Source: Amycolatopsis circi (GTDB lineage: Bacteria > Actinomycetota > Actinomycetes > Mycobacteriales > Pseudonocardiaceae). From it: a stretch of DNA of 64,000 bases. Shown here in pieces: positions 1 to 8,388 of this stretch (within the stretch, counting starts at the first letter, position 1; every line of letters starts with the position of its first letter). The position numbers were made by a program, and so were the translations under genes. The stretch is taken from NCBI RefSeq assembly GCF_003385235.1, contig NZ_PQIA01000002.1:1-64000 (forward strand), given 5' to 3'. The notes below the pieces were generated by a model. The model had not been told where the DNA came from. It saw nothing but the letters and a program-made list of their open reading frames with translations, and ran no database searches.

Positions 1-323
1 GGGCGGCGATGGCGTTGCGCGTGTGGTGGGGGCGCTGCGGTGTGGTGGTTGCCGGTCGGGGTGGTGGCAGCGCGGATGAGCAGGGGCGCTGTTGGTGTGG
101 TTTGGCGAGGCGGCCGCGCGGGCGGGCGAGGTGGCTGTCGCCGGTTGGCTCGGCGATGCGCGGGCGTTCTCCGGGTGGCCGGTTGTGCGTCACCGCGTCG
201 TGCGGGCTCCGGAAAGCGAATGCTGCCGTTCCGGCCGCGCGTGGCTCAGGATTCTCCGGTTTCGTGCCCCAGAAAAGGCGTCAGCGCGGGCGGCAACGGC
301 CAACCGGGCTTAGCTCGCGAGGC
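1..323. other. left-edge stretch without a supported gene
   Basis: G-rich sequence running into the window edge. Several frames are open, but none shows a recognisable domain, a ribosome site or a credible start. One plus frame reads from the edge to a stop near 77-79 and could be the tail of a gene cut by the edge. I see nothing else here. Confidence 0.4.
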
Positions 324-737
324 TCAGGACTCTTCCCGGCCCGCACGCCAGCTGGTCACCGTTTCCTCCACGTCCAGCGGCCGCGCCCGCAGCACTGGGC
401 CCTCTTGGGGCATCGCGTGTGCCTTGCGGATGCGGTCGTTCAGGTCCTCGACGATTTCCCGCACCTTGGCTTCGGAGCGCACCTTCGCCAGTTTTCCCGG
501 CAGATCTTGGATTTCCCTCGGCAACGCGAGCGACGGCGGCAGGAACGCGGCCGCGTCTAGGTCGCCTTCGCGGGCGCGGCGGATCGCCCAGTCGGTCGCC
601 GCGTCGCGGCCGGACGGGGGCGGGAGCGGTTTTCCGGCTCCTGGCAGGTCTTCGAAGTCGCCGCGGGATTCGGCGGCGGCGATTTGCCGGTCGACCCAGG
701 TGCCGTGCGACACGCCCGGCGGTTTGCGTTCCGTCAC
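324..737 (-). CDS. DUF1992 (DnaJ-C28-like) domain protein
   Basis: A 137-residue protein from a GTG start, preceded by a strong ribosome site (GGAGGTGG, complement of 741-750). The N-terminal half carries the DUF1992 signature: WVDRQIAAAESRGDFEDLPG near residues 13-32, then GKPLPPP. This domain is shared with the human DnaJ homologue subfamily C member 28 and is common in bacteria as a small soluble protein of unknown function. The rest is charged and helical. The frame stays open upstream to a start at 872, but that would overlap the next gene and adds residues unlike the family. It is divergent from the TetR gene at 858, with 120 bp between. A chaperone-related role would be inference only. 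Confidence 0.8.
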   Translation of the reverse strand: MTERKPPGVSHGTWVDRQIAAAESRGDFEDLPGAGKPLPPPSGRDAATDWAIRRAREGDLDAAAFLPPSLALPREIQDLPGKLAKVRSEAKVREIVEDLNDRIRKAHAMPQEGPVLRARPLDVEETVTSWRAGREES

Positions 738-857
738 TGGAACCACCTCCCTGGCTGCCCAGCGTAGCGGCCAGCACGCCGGTGCGGAGGGGACCAAGGT
801 CCTGAAACGGCAGGTAAGATCCCACGCTGAGGTGTACGAAGGCCAGGAGGGGACGCG

Positions 858-1661
858 ATGATCGTCGAGCACGAGGGCGACGGTCCCGAGGCTGCGCGCG
901 AGGCGATCGCGCGCACGCTCTCCCTGTTATGGCGCGATCGCGTAGGTGCCCCGGAACCTTCCTCTCGCGGCAGGCGGCCGACTCTCACCATCGAACGGAT
1001 CATCGTGGCCGCCATCGCGGTCGCCGATGCCGAGGGGCTTGTCGCGACGTCCATGCACCGCGTCGCGAAGGAACTCGGCGCGGGCACGATGACGCTCTAC
1101 ACCTATGTTCCCGGCAAAACCGAGCTGATCGACCTGATGGTGGACACCGTTCTCCTCGAACGGAAACTCCCCGGACCAGGCGAGCCGCGGCCGGCGGACT
1201 GGCGTGCGCAGGTGCGCGTTTACGCCGACCGGACACGCGACATTTACCGTCGGCATCCCTGGCTGCGGGAGCGATCCCGGGTGCGACCCGCGCTCGGCCC
1301 GGGGCAGTTGGCCGGACAGGAATATCTGCTGTCCATTATGGACAGCCTGGGCCTGCCTGCGCGCGAAGTGGTCGCGGCGGCCAATTCTGTCGCGGGATAT
1401 GTGGACGCGAACGCGGCGGTCGAGGCGGAGAGTGTCCACTTGGAACAGGTCACGGGACAGTCCAATGAATCCTGGTGGGGACAGCGTTCTTCGTTCTGGT
1501 ACACGCATTTCGACGTCGAATCCCATCCGGCGATGAACCGGACCTGGCTGGCTGGCGGGTTCGAGAAGCCTTCGGCGGAGCAGGCTTCGGATGCGTCGGA
1601 GTTCGGATTGGACCGGCTTCTCGACGGGATTGCCGATCGGATCGACCAGGTCGGCAAGTAA
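858..1661 (+). CDS. TetR/AcrR-family transcriptional regulator
   Basis: A 267-residue one-component repressor. The helix-turn-helix lies near residues 44-90 (IIVAAIAVADAEGL, then MHRVAKELGAGTMTLYTYV). The C-terminal part resembles the tetracycline-repressor-like ligand domain, which fits the above-average length. An AGGAGGGG ribosome site sits just before the ATG, and a TAAGAT hexamer at 815-820 is a possible -10. The roughly 40-residue N-terminal extension before the HTH is common in actinobacterial TetR_C-type regulators. The LysE-type exporter remnant immediately downstream would be a natural target for such a repressor, so this regulator may have lost its local partner. The ligand is unknown. 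Confidence 0.85.
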   Translation: MIVEHEGDGPEAAREAIARTLSLLWRDRVGAPEPSSRGRRPTLTIERIIVAAIAVADAEGLVATSMHRVAKELGAGTMTLYTYVPGKTELIDLMVDTVLLERKLPGPGEPRPADWRAQVRVYADRTRDIYRRHPWLRERSRVRPALGPGQLAGQEYLLSIMDSLGLPAREVVAAANSVAGYVDANAAVEAESVHLEQVTGQSNESWWGQRSSFWYTHFDVESHPAMNRTWLAGGFEKPSAEQASDASEFGLDRLLDGIADRIDQVGK

Positions 1662-1794
1662 GTTCAAACGCTTTGACCGGGCCAGAGCCGTGAGCTTCGT
1701 GAGTGTCGGAAAGGCGGCCAGCTTCGCCGCGAGCACTCGAGACCTGCGCCCGCCGTCGGCGGCTAACGCGTGCGGTAAAAGTTGAACTGGCCCG

Positions 1795-2263
1795 AATCTG
1801 CCCGCCACCGCGGTCATGCTGGTTCTCAAGAGCGCGGCCGGGCCCGGCTCTACTGACCGCGCTGGCCGCTGACCTGGTGCGGGCTGGCGCGTCGGTCGCC
1901 GGACTGACCGTTCTGCTGACCCGCTCCTCGGCTGCCTCCGCTGGGCCCGACGTCGCGGCGTTGAACACCGGTCGGCCACGTGGCGGATGGCGCGCGTTCC
2001 GGGAAGGACTTCTCAGCGACTTGTCCAACCCCAAGACGGTCATCGTCTTCACCAGCGTCATTTCGCAGTCCTCCACCACGGCGCGCGACCTGCTGACACT
2101 CTGGTCCTTGCAGCGGCGTTCACGGTGATCGGATTCCTCTCCCCGACCGGATCCGCCCTGATCCCCAGTGCCGCGGCCAAGATGCTGCGCGACGCACGGG
2201 TGATCCGCGTGATTCTCCGCGCGGGCGGCGCGGTTCGGCGTCGGCCTCGCCGTCGAGTGTCCC
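1795..2263 (+). pseudogene. decayed LysE/RhtB-family amino-acid exporter
   Basis: Pieces of a LysE-type exporter can be read in order, but in two alternating frames. From 1795 one frame gives AVMLVLKSAAG, resembling the first helix of the family. The next frame (about 1850-2090) gives LTALAADLVRAGASVAGLTV and then FREGLLSDLSNPKTVIVF, which matches the family motif FrxGLLtNLlNPK. After about 2100 the first frame resumes with LAAAFTVIGFLSPTGSALI, the last helices. About 30 residues between SSAA and the FREGLL block appear deleted. There is no intact start or continuous frame. It lies directly downstream of the TetR gene. Family assignment rests on the NPK motif and helix order. Confidence 0.7.
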
Positions 2264-2295
2264 GTCGGGTGAACAGACAAGCTCTAGCGAGCGAG

Positions 2296-3210
2296 TCAGG
2301 AACCCCCGAGCGCGAACTGGATTCCGGTCGCTTCCTCGGAAAGCGTCCACAACCGACGTCCCCGCAAGGGATCCCGCGAAGCGCCCATCGCCTTACCCAG
2401 CCGAGGTCGGCCCACTCCACCGAAGGCCGGACCGTAGTAGGAACCGCCCGTCGCAGCAGGGTCGACTGCGGCTCGGATCGCTGGCCACGCGCCGTGGTCC
2501 TTGCCGTGCGTATAAGGCGCGAGTAGCCGCATCACCGGCACTGGCTTGGTGATTCCCGGCCGAGCAGGGCTGGTGCGTTCGAGGCTGAACCCCGGGTGCG
2601 CGAGGATCGCCTGCACCGGCGAGCCCGCCGCGCGCAGGCGTCGGTCGAGTTCCATCGCGAACGATTGCACGGCGTGCTTCGACAACGCATACGCACGAAA
2701 GTCCGAGTACTTGTGCTGGCTCTGCAGATCGTCGATGTCGTACGGATACATCCGGGTGATCAGGCTGCCCGCCAGCACCACCCGCGCAGACGAGGCGGTC
2801 AGCACCGGCATCGCGAGGGCGGTGAGTGCGAAGTGGCCGAAATGATTGGTTCCGACCGCCAGCTCCAGGCCCTGTTGAGTGGTCCGGCGCACGGGTCCGG
2901 GCGCGGTGATGCCAGCGTTCTCGATCAACGCGTCCACGCGGTCGAGCCGTCCGAGAGCCTCGACCGCGGCGGGGACGGAGTCCAGGTCGGCGAGGTCTAG
3001 CGGGATCATGCTCAGCGAAGCCGAACCGACGCGCGTGCGCACCATTTCGACGGCAGCGCGCAGCCGTGATGGCTCGCGGCCCAGCAGCGCGACGTGTGCT
3101 CCGGCGGCGGCCAGCTGCTCGGTGATGAAGTAGCCGATCCCGGCGTTGCCTCCGGTCACCGCGTAGGTCTTGCCAGCGAGGTCAGGCAAGTTCCGGGGAT
3201 TCCACGCCAC
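2296..3210 (-). CDS. SDR-family oxidoreductase (retinol-dehydrogenase-like)
   Basis: About 304 residues. The Rossmann motif TGGNAGIG lies near the N-terminus, followed by the ENAG motif, the catalytic Ser in VVLAGSL, and YALSK, which supplies the Tyr and Lys of the active site. The long form with a variable C-terminal half resembles the retinol-dehydrogenase/WWOX-like SDRs of actinobacteria, which usually act on hydrophobic alcohols or ketones with NAD(P). A GTG start at 3210 with a G-rich ribosome site is preferred; a TTG four codons upstream is also possible. It lies 54 bp downstream of the stop of the lytic transglycosylase gene on the same strand. Its substrate cannot be told from sequence. 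Confidence 0.85.
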   Translation of the reverse strand: MAWNPRNLPDLAGKTYAVTGGNAGIGYFITEQLAAAGAHVALLGREPSRLRAAVEMVRTRVGSASLSMIPLDLADLDSVPAAVEALGRLDRVDALIENAGITAPGPVRRTTQQGLELAVGTNHFGHFALTALAMPVLTASSARVVLAGSLITRMYPYDIDDLQSQHKYSDFRAYALSKHAVQSFAMELDRRLRAAGSPVQAILAHPGFSLERTSPARPGITKPVPVMRLLAPYTHGKDHGAWPAIRAAVDPAATGGSYYGPAFGGVGRPRLGKAMGASRDPLRGRRLWTLSEEATGIQFALGGS

Positions 3211-3264
3211 GATCGCCCCCAACAGTCCGGTTTCCGGTCGGTCCGGACTATACGAACGTCGCGG

Positions 3265-4446
3265 TCAGTGCGTCGGCGCGGCCTCCGTGGTGGTGCTGGA
3301 GGTCGTCGTGGTGGTGGTCGACGTGGCCGGGTTCGCCGGGGCGGAGGTGGACGGCGTCGTGCTGGTCGGGGCCGTCGGCGTGGTGCTCGTCGGCGTAGAC
3401 GGTGTAGACGGTGTGGTCGGCGTGGTCGGTGTCGTGCTGGTCGGCTTCGCGGGAGTGCTGCTGCTCGGCGCGGTGCTGCTGCCGGGAAGCTGCGTCGGCG
3501 TGCCGGGCTGGTTCGGCTGGGCCGGGGTGACCGGCGGCGGGACGGGCGGCGCGACATCGCCTGCGGGGCTGCCAGCCGCGGCTTCAACCGCGCCGGGGCC
3601 GGGAGGAGCGCCGATCGGGACCTGGCTGTCCGGCAGCTCCGAGACGCCGTTGCGGTAGCCGTTCGCGTACGCCATCACGGTGTCCACATAGGACTGCGAG
3701 TTGTTGTACCGGCGCACCGCGAGGCGCTGGTTGGCGTCGCTGGAGAGGTCCAGACCGCCCGAGCACAGGTAACGCGCGGTGGCGAGTGTCTCGTCGTAGA
3801 TGTTGTTCGGGTCGGAGACGCCGTCGCCGTTGCCGTCGGAGGCGTAGGACGCCCAGGTCGACGGGATGAACTGGGTCGGGCCGACCGCGCGGTCCCACAC
3901 CGGGTCGCCGTCGTAGCGGCCGTGGTCGGTGTCGCGGATCGCGGCGAACCCGCCGGAACCGTCGAGGACCGGGCCGAGAATGCGTTCGAGGGTGTTGCCG
4001 CGGGCGTCGACGTAGCCGCCGCGCGCGTGGTTCGACTCGATCCGTCCGATGGCCGCGATCAGCGCCCAGTCGACGTGGCAGCCGGGCTGTTCGCGGGCCA
4101 TGATGTCGGCTGCGTTGTGGTAGGCCCGCAGCATGCTGTCCGGGATGCCCAGCGGGCCGGCGGTGGTGGCCGAGCCGGGGCCGTTGGGGTATCCCGGAAC
4201 GCCGAGTGCCTGCGGGACCGGCGGCTGCGGGAGGCTGCCGTCGACGCCGATCGGCGGGAGCGTGATGCCGGGCGCCACGCCGGGCGAGTTCGGCGCGGCT
4301 TGGGCGGCCGACGGCGGTTCCGCGGCGCGCAATGCCACCGGGATGCCGGACGACGTCACCGTCGGCAGCACCACGAGCGCGCCTCCGGCGAGGGCGGCGA
4401 AAGCCCGGCTCCGGGCGTTCCGTCCCTCCAGGCGGCGTCTGGCCAT
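3265..4446 (-). CDS. secreted lytic transglycosylase with Thr/Pro-rich tail
   Basis: A 393-residue exported murein hydrolase. An Arg-rich N-terminus followed by a hydrophobic helix (AFAALAGGALVVLP) looks like a signal peptide or anchor. The catalytic SLT domain covers roughly residues 100-270: the presumed catalytic Glu is in IGRIESN (about 137), with DRAVGPTQFIPSTW and the Asn-rich DGNGDGVSDPNN further on, as in the MltB/Slt35-like actinobacterial family. The last 110 residues are a low-complexity tail of Pro, Ser and Thr, probably a wall-spanning linker. The ATG at 4446 is chosen because GGGGAGAC precedes it; an in-frame start 12 codons upstream is weaker. The enzyme would cleave MurNAc-GlcNAc bonds to give 1,6-anhydro products. 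Confidence 0.88.
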   Translation of the reverse strand: MARRRLEGRNARSRAFAALAGGALVVLPTVTSSGIPVALRAAEPPSAAQAAPNSPGVAPGITLPPIGVDGSLPQPPVPQALGVPGYPNGPGSATTAGPLGIPDSMLRAYHNAADIMAREQPGCHVDWALIAAIGRIESNHARGGYVDARGNTLERILGPVLDGSGGFAAIRDTDHGRYDGDPVWDRAVGPTQFIPSTWASYASDGNGDGVSDPNNIYDETLATARYLCSGGLDLSSDANQRLAVRRYNNSQSYVDTVMAYANGYRNGVSELPDSQVPIGAPPGPGAVEAAAGSPAGDVAPPVPPPVTPAQPNQPGTPTQLPGSSTAPSSSTPAKPTSTTPTTPTTPSTPSTPTSTTPTAPTSTTPSTSAPANPATSTTTTTTSSTTTEAAPTH

Positions 4447-4663
4447 GCGTGTCTCCCCGTTCGGTTGCCGGTCTGCGGCCAAGCTAGCGGATCAATCCGC
4501 GATCCGGTGAGGGGTCGGCGGAATTCTGTCCGTTCCGGCCAACTTTCGTTCGTCTGGCATAAAACCTTCGGTGGGTTCCGGTCATCGGGGCTTAACCGGA
4601 ATTTTGCCGAATAGGCCGAATGGAGCAATCCGTTCGTCGGGTCCACAGTGGACCACGGACGCG

Positions 4664-5629
4664 TCAGGCCGCCGGGCCGAAGCGTTTCCGGTATTCCGAC
4701 GGCGACAGCCCGGTGTGCCTGCGCAACTGCAGCCGGAGGTTCGCGCCGGTGCCCAGCCCGGTGCGGGCGGCGATCCGGTCCAGACCAGGTTCGCCCCGCT
4801 CGAGGATGCGGCGGGCCAGCGTCACGCGTTCGGCGGTGAGCCAGGCGAGCGGCGTCGTGCCCAGTTCGGCGCGGAACCGGCGGTGCAGGGTGGCGGCGCT
4901 GGTCGACGCGCGGGCGGCGAGATCGGTGACCGCGAGCGGCTGGTCGAGGTGCTGGCGGGCCCATTCCAGCACCGGCGCGAGCGAGGCGTCCGGGATCTCC
5001 GGCATCGGGCGTTCCACGAACTGTTGCTGGCCGCCTTCGCGATGTCCGGTGAAAACGAGGCGGCGGCTCACCGCGTTGGCGATTTCCGCGCCGTGGTCTC
5101 GCTGGATCACATACAGCGACAGATCGAGCGCGGCCGCGCTTCCGGCGGCGGTGAGAACTGTGCCGTCGTCGACGAACAGAACGTCCGGCTCCAGCCGGAC
5201 CCGCGGGAAGCGGGCGGTGAACGACTCGGCCCACTGCCAGTGCGTGGTGGCTCGGCGATCGTCCAGCACGCCGGCCTCGGCCAGGGTGAAAGCGCCGGTG
5301 CAGAAGCTCATCAACCGCGCACCGCGGGCGTCCGCGCGCTGGATGGCGGCGAGGATTTCGGGATCGGCGGGGGTGTGCGGATCCGGCCGGTTCGGGACGA
5401 TCACCGTGTCCGCGGCGTCGACCGCATCGAGGCCGGCGACGTCGGCGAGAGTGAAGAAGCCGAGGTGCATCCGGGCTTGGCCGCCGGGCGCCGCGAGCGC
5501 GAAGTCGTACCACGGCATCTGCAGCTCCGGCCGGCGCAAGCCGAACAGCTCCGTCGCGACGCCCATTTCGAACGGGTTCGAGCCGTCGCCGACAATCACC
5601 ACGACTCGGTGCGAGGATCCTTTCGACAT
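4664..5629 (-). CDS. GlxA-type AraC regulator (DJ-1/PfpI plus AraC HTH)
   Basis: A 321-residue regulator of the GlxA/FtrA type. Residues 1-190 form a DJ-1/PfpI (class I glutamine amidotransferase-like) domain, with the nucleophile-elbow region MSFCTGAFTLAEAG. Residues 220-315 form the double AraC helix-turn-helix, ending in the family signature GANLRLQLRRHTGLSPSEYRKRF. In this family the amidotransferase-like part is thought to sense a ligand rather than catalyse. The ATG is preceded by AGGAA. It is divergent from the cupin gene at 5681, with only 51 bp between the starts, so the cupin is the likely target. Confidence 0.88.
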   Translation of the reverse strand: MSKGSSHRVVVIVGDGSNPFEMGVATELFGLRRPELQMPWYDFALAAPGGQARMHLGFFTLADVAGLDAVDAADTVIVPNRPDPHTPADPEILAAIQRADARGARLMSFCTGAFTLAEAGVLDDRRATTHWQWAESFTARFPRVRLEPDVLFVDDGTVLTAAGSAAALDLSLYVIQRDHGAEIANAVSRRLVFTGHREGGQQQFVERPMPEIPDASLAPVLEWARQHLDQPLAVTDLAARASTSAATLHRRFRAELGTTPLAWLTAERVTLARRILERGEPGLDRIAARTGLGTGANLRLQLRRHTGLSPSEYRKRFGPAA

Positions 5630-5680
5630 ATGCGATTCCTAGCACTCCCGGGTGCCGGAAACCAAGCCCAAGATCGAACT

Positions 5681-6070
5681 ATGACAACTCAACCCCTCGA
5701 CCTGCAGGCCGTGCTCGCCGGTTTCGACGCACCGTGGAGCCCCCGGATCGTCGCCAACGTCAACGATTACGACATCCGCCTCGCCCGGTTCGCCGGCGAG
5801 CACGTGTGGCACAAGCACGACAACACCGATGAGTTCTTCCTCGTGATCGACGGCAGCATCGAGATCGGCCTGCGCGAAGCGGGCGGCGAACGGACCGTGA
5901 CGCTGACGCGCGAGCAGGCGTTCGTGGTCCCGCGCGGCACGTTCCACAAGCCGTCGTCGAAGGAGGGCGCGGTGGTGCTGCTCGTGGAGCCGTCCGGGAC
6001 GCTTTCGGTCGGCGACGAGCACGAAGAAGTGCCCGACACTGTCGACGTGACCGTCGGGCATCACGTCTGA
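5681..6070 (+). CDS. small cupin-domain protein
   Basis: A 129-residue single-domain cupin. Motif 1 is seen in HVWHKHDNTDEFFLVIDG (His, His and Glu metal ligands) and motif 2 in PRGTFHKP (the last His). One divalent metal site is therefore predicted. Such stand-alone cupins include isomerases, dioxygenases and ligand-binding proteins, and the reaction cannot be chosen here. The gene is divergently paired with the GlxA-type regulator, which suggests induced expression. The start is the first ATG after the short divergent region; the longer upstream reading frame only shadows the AraC gene. Confidence 0.85.
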   Translation: MTTQPLDLQAVLAGFDAPWSPRIVANVNDYDIRLARFAGEHVWHKHDNTDEFFLVIDGSIEIGLREAGGERTVTLTREQAFVVPRGTFHKPSSKEGAVVLLVEPSGTLSVGDEHEEVPDTVDVTVGHHV

Positions 6071-6097
6071 CCTGCTGGGTTGCATCGTGGGACGGCG

Positions 6098-6103
6098 TAT
6101 CCT
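6098..6103 (+). promoter_or_regulatory. -10 element of a leaderless promoter
   Basis: TATCCT ends seven bases before the ATG at 6111, so transcription would begin at or next to the start codon. No ribosome site is present. No convincing -35 is visible. Confidence 0.5.
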
Positions 6104-6110
6104 CGCCGTC

Positions 6111-6614
6111 ATGAAACGCACTTCCTTCGCGCAGTGGCCGTGCTCGATCGCCCGGACCATGGACCTGCTCGGGGACTGGTGGACGCCGCTGGTGCTGCGG
6201 GACGCTTTCTACGGCGTCCGCCGCTTCGACGAGTTCCAGCAGGCGCTCGGCATCGCGCGCAACACCCTCGCCGACCGGCTGCGCAGGCTGGTCGACGAGG
6301 GTTTGCTGGAGAAGCGTGCCTACCAGGCCGAACCGGTGCGCTACGACTACGTGCTCACCGAGAAGGGGCGCGATTTCTGGAGTGTGCTGGCCGCGATGAC
6401 GGCCTGGGGCGACCGGTGGCTGGCCACCGAAGCGGGCCCGCCGATCGTGCTGCACCACGACGCTTGCGGGCATGACACGACCGCGACCGTCGTGTGCGCG
6501 GACTGCGGCGAGCCGTTGTCCGCGGACGACACCCGGATGCAACGCGGGCCCGGCTTTCCCGAGCGCTTGGCGCAGCGCCCCGACGTCCAGGCGAGGTTCG
6601 CGCCGCTGGAGTAG
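6111..6614 (+). CDS. HxlR-family winged-helix regulator
   Basis: A 167-residue regulator. The HxlR signature starts near residue 12 (CSIARTMDLLGDWWTPLVLRD) with the winged helix to about residue 90 (FDEFQQALGIARNTLADRL, then VDEGLLEKRAY). A C-terminal extension with two Cys pairs (CGHD, CADCG) could bind zinc and is typical of longer HxlR members. The internal ATG at 6111 is chosen because the domain begins there and a -10 element sits just upstream. A 55-bp palindrome follows three bases after the stop. Members often sense quinones or aldehydes through Cys, but the ligand here is unknown. Confidence 0.87.
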   Translation: MKRTSFAQWPCSIARTMDLLGDWWTPLVLRDAFYGVRRFDEFQQALGIARNTLADRLRRLVDEGLLEKRAYQAEPVRYDYVLTEKGRDFWSVLAAMTAWGDRWLATEAGPPIVLHHDACGHDTTATVVCADCGEPLSADDTRMQRGPGFPERLAQRPDVQARFAPLE

Positions 6615-6616
6615 CG

Positions 6617-6671
6617 GTCCGTGAAGGACTCCTTGAGGGAATCAGATTCCCTCAAGGAGCCCTTCACGGAC
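6617..6671. repeat. 55-bp palindrome, copy 1
   Basis: Arms of 27 bases around a central A (GGGAATC-A-GATTCCC), with outer ends GTCCGTGAAGG and CCTTCACGGAC. It begins two bases after the HxlR stop codon and could terminate that transcript. Same family as 14472, 26149, 26211, 31338 and 48344. Confidence 0.9.
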
Positions 6672-6752
6672 TTTGGGCCTCCGGAGCGATTGACAGGGTC
6701 AGTCTTGTTACGAAACTATGCTGGTCGAGACGCCAACGGAGGAGGATTCGGC

Positions 6753-7265
6753 ATGGAGTGGACCGGCGCGCGGTACGCGGACGCCCCGACCGTGCAGGTG
6801 GACGCGTGGATCGACGGCTCGCCCGAGCAGGTCTGGCGGTTCGCCTCGGACATCTCGCTCATGCCGGAACTGTGCGGCGAACTGCAGTCGGTCCGGTGGT
6901 GCGACGAGGGCTCGGCGCCGGCGGTCGGACGCTCCTTCATCGGGCACAACCGGCACGAGATGCGCGGCGACTGGGAGACCACGTCCTACATCATCGAATG
7001 CGAGGAGCCGCGCGTCTTCGCCTGGGCGGTCACCGATCCGGCCAATCCGACCGCGGTCTGGCGGTTCACCCTCGCCCCGGAGAACGGCGGCACGCGGCTC
7101 ACGCAGTGGGCGCAGATGGGGCCGGGGCCGTCCGGGGTGACCGAGGTGATCGCGCGGATGCCGGAGAAGGAACAGAAGATCGTGCACGTCCGGCTGAGCG
7201 AGTTCGAGGCCTCGATGACCGCCACGCTCGGCGCGATCAAGGACCGCGTGGAGGCCGCCGGATGA
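6753..7265 (+). CDS. SRPBCC-family (polyketide cyclase-like) protein
   Basis: A 170-residue START/SRPBCC fold protein: DAWIDGSPEQVWRFASDIS at the N-terminus is the usual first strand and helix of polyketide-cyclase-type members, and the final long helix (EKEQKIVHVRLSEFEASM) closes the cavity. GGAGGATT precedes the ATG. Its stop overlaps the start of the luciferase-like oxidoreductase (ATGA), so the two are co-translated and may act on the same hydrophobic compound. Members bind lipids or polyketides and some are cyclases or hydrolases; no specific activity can be assigned. Confidence 0.82.
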   Translation: MEWTGARYADAPTVQVDAWIDGSPEQVWRFASDISLMPELCGELQSVRWCDEGSAPAVGRSFIGHNRHEMRGDWETTSYIIECEEPRVFAWAVTDPANPTAVWRFTLAPENGGTRLTQWAQMGPGPSGVTEVIARMPEKEQKIVHVRLSEFEASMTATLGAIKDRVEAAG

Positions 7266-8302
7266 TGCGCACGGCCACCACCGTCGAGGCGTCGTCCGGC
7301 TGGCCCGGCACCCGGGATTTCGTGCTGGAGGCGGAAAAACTGGGTCTCGACGAATGCTGGGTGGCCGAGGCGTGGGGCTCGGACGCGCCGTCGGTGCTCG
7401 GCTACCTCGCCGCGCGCACGGAGAGGATCCGGCTGGGTTCCGGCATCATGCAGCTCGGCGTGCGGACGCCGGTCGCGCTCGCGCAGGCCGCGCTCACCCT
7501 CGCGGAGATGTCCGGCGGACGGTTCGCGCTGGGACTCGGACCGTCCGGTCCGCAGGTGATCGAGGGATTGCACGGGGTGCCGTTCGCACGACCGTTGACC
7601 CGGATGCGCGAGACGGTGCAGATCATCCGCAGCGCGTTCGCCGGGGAGAAGATCTCCTTCGCGGGCAAGGCTTTCCAGATTCCCTTGCCTGGCGAGTCCC
7701 GTCCGATGCGGCTGTCGACGACGCCGAACGAGGACATCCCGATCTACCTGGCCACGCTGTCGCCGCGAATGCTGGAACTCACCGGCGAACTCGCCGACGG
7801 CTGGCTTGGCACGAGCTTCGTCCCCGAGGGGGCCGACGCTTACTTCCGCCACCTCGACGCCGGGCTCGCGAAAGCGGGTCGCAGCCGTAGCGATCTCGTG
7901 GTGTGCCAAGGCGCGGAGGTCGCGTTCGCGTCCGATGAGGACGAACTGCGTCCCATGGTCGCCGGGCGCAAGAAGGAGCTGGCTTTCTCGTTGGGCGGCA
8001 TGGGTTCGGCGAGCACGAACTTCTACCACGACGCCTACAGCAGGCAAGGCTGGGCCGAGGTCGCCGCTGAGGTGCGGGAACGCTGGCAGTCCGGCGATCG
8101 CGACGGCGCGGCCGAGCTGGTGACCGACGAGATGGTCCTCGCGACGACTCTGATCGGCACCGAGGACATGGTCCGCGCGCGGCTGAAGGTGTGGCACGCC
8201 GCCGGAGTCGACACGGTCCGGCTGTATCCGGCGGGCGACACGCTGGACAAACGGCTGGCGACGCTCGGCCGGGCACTCGAGTTGGTAACGGAAGTGCCCT
8301 GA
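7262..8302 (+). CDS. LLM-class (F420/FMN) flavin-dependent oxidoreductase
   Basis: A 346-residue protein of the bacterial luciferase-like TIM-barrel family. Visible marks are LGLDECWVAEAWGSDAP near residue 25, TERIRLGSGIMQLGVRTP, the glycine-rich FALGLGPSGPQVIEG and a C-terminal DELADGW-like stretch (GELADGWLGTSFVPEG). This branch in actinobacteria mostly uses coenzyme F420, with electrons from F420-dependent glucose-6-phosphate dehydrogenase. The start overlaps the SRPBCC stop by ATGA; a second ATG directly follows. The pair may form a small detoxification or secondary-metabolism unit. Substrate unknown. Confidence 0.87.
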   Translation: MMRTATTVEASSGWPGTRDFVLEAEKLGLDECWVAEAWGSDAPSVLGYLAARTERIRLGSGIMQLGVRTPVALAQAALTLAEMSGGRFALGLGPSGPQVIEGLHGVPFARPLTRMRETVQIIRSAFAGEKISFAGKAFQIPLPGESRPMRLSTTPNEDIPIYLATLSPRMLELTGELADGWLGTSFVPEGADAYFRHLDAGLAKAGRSRSDLVVCQGAEVAFASDEDELRPMVAGRKKELAFSLGGMGSASTNFYHDAYSRQGWAEVAAEVRERWQSGDRDGAAELVTDEMVLATTLIGTEDMVRARLKVWHAAGVDTVRLYPAGDTLDKRLATLGRALELVTEVP

Positions 8303-8388
8303 CAGACCAATTATGGGGCCATCCGGCTGCGTCGGCGGGTCCGGTTGCGCCATAGTGTCGGCGATCCCGAACCTCAAGGAGTCGCTCG

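Noticed and set aside
4447..4663. Possible c-di-AMP (ydaO-type) riboswitch before the lytic transglycosylase
   Set aside because: Cell-wall hydrolase genes in actinobacteria often have one, but the conserved core could not be traced with confidence on the minus strand. A covariance-model search would decide.
6617..6671. Small coding gene inside the 55-bp palindrome
   Set aside because: The arms translate to RESDSL-type peptides in all copies, but the changes between copies preserve base pairing rather than protein sequence.
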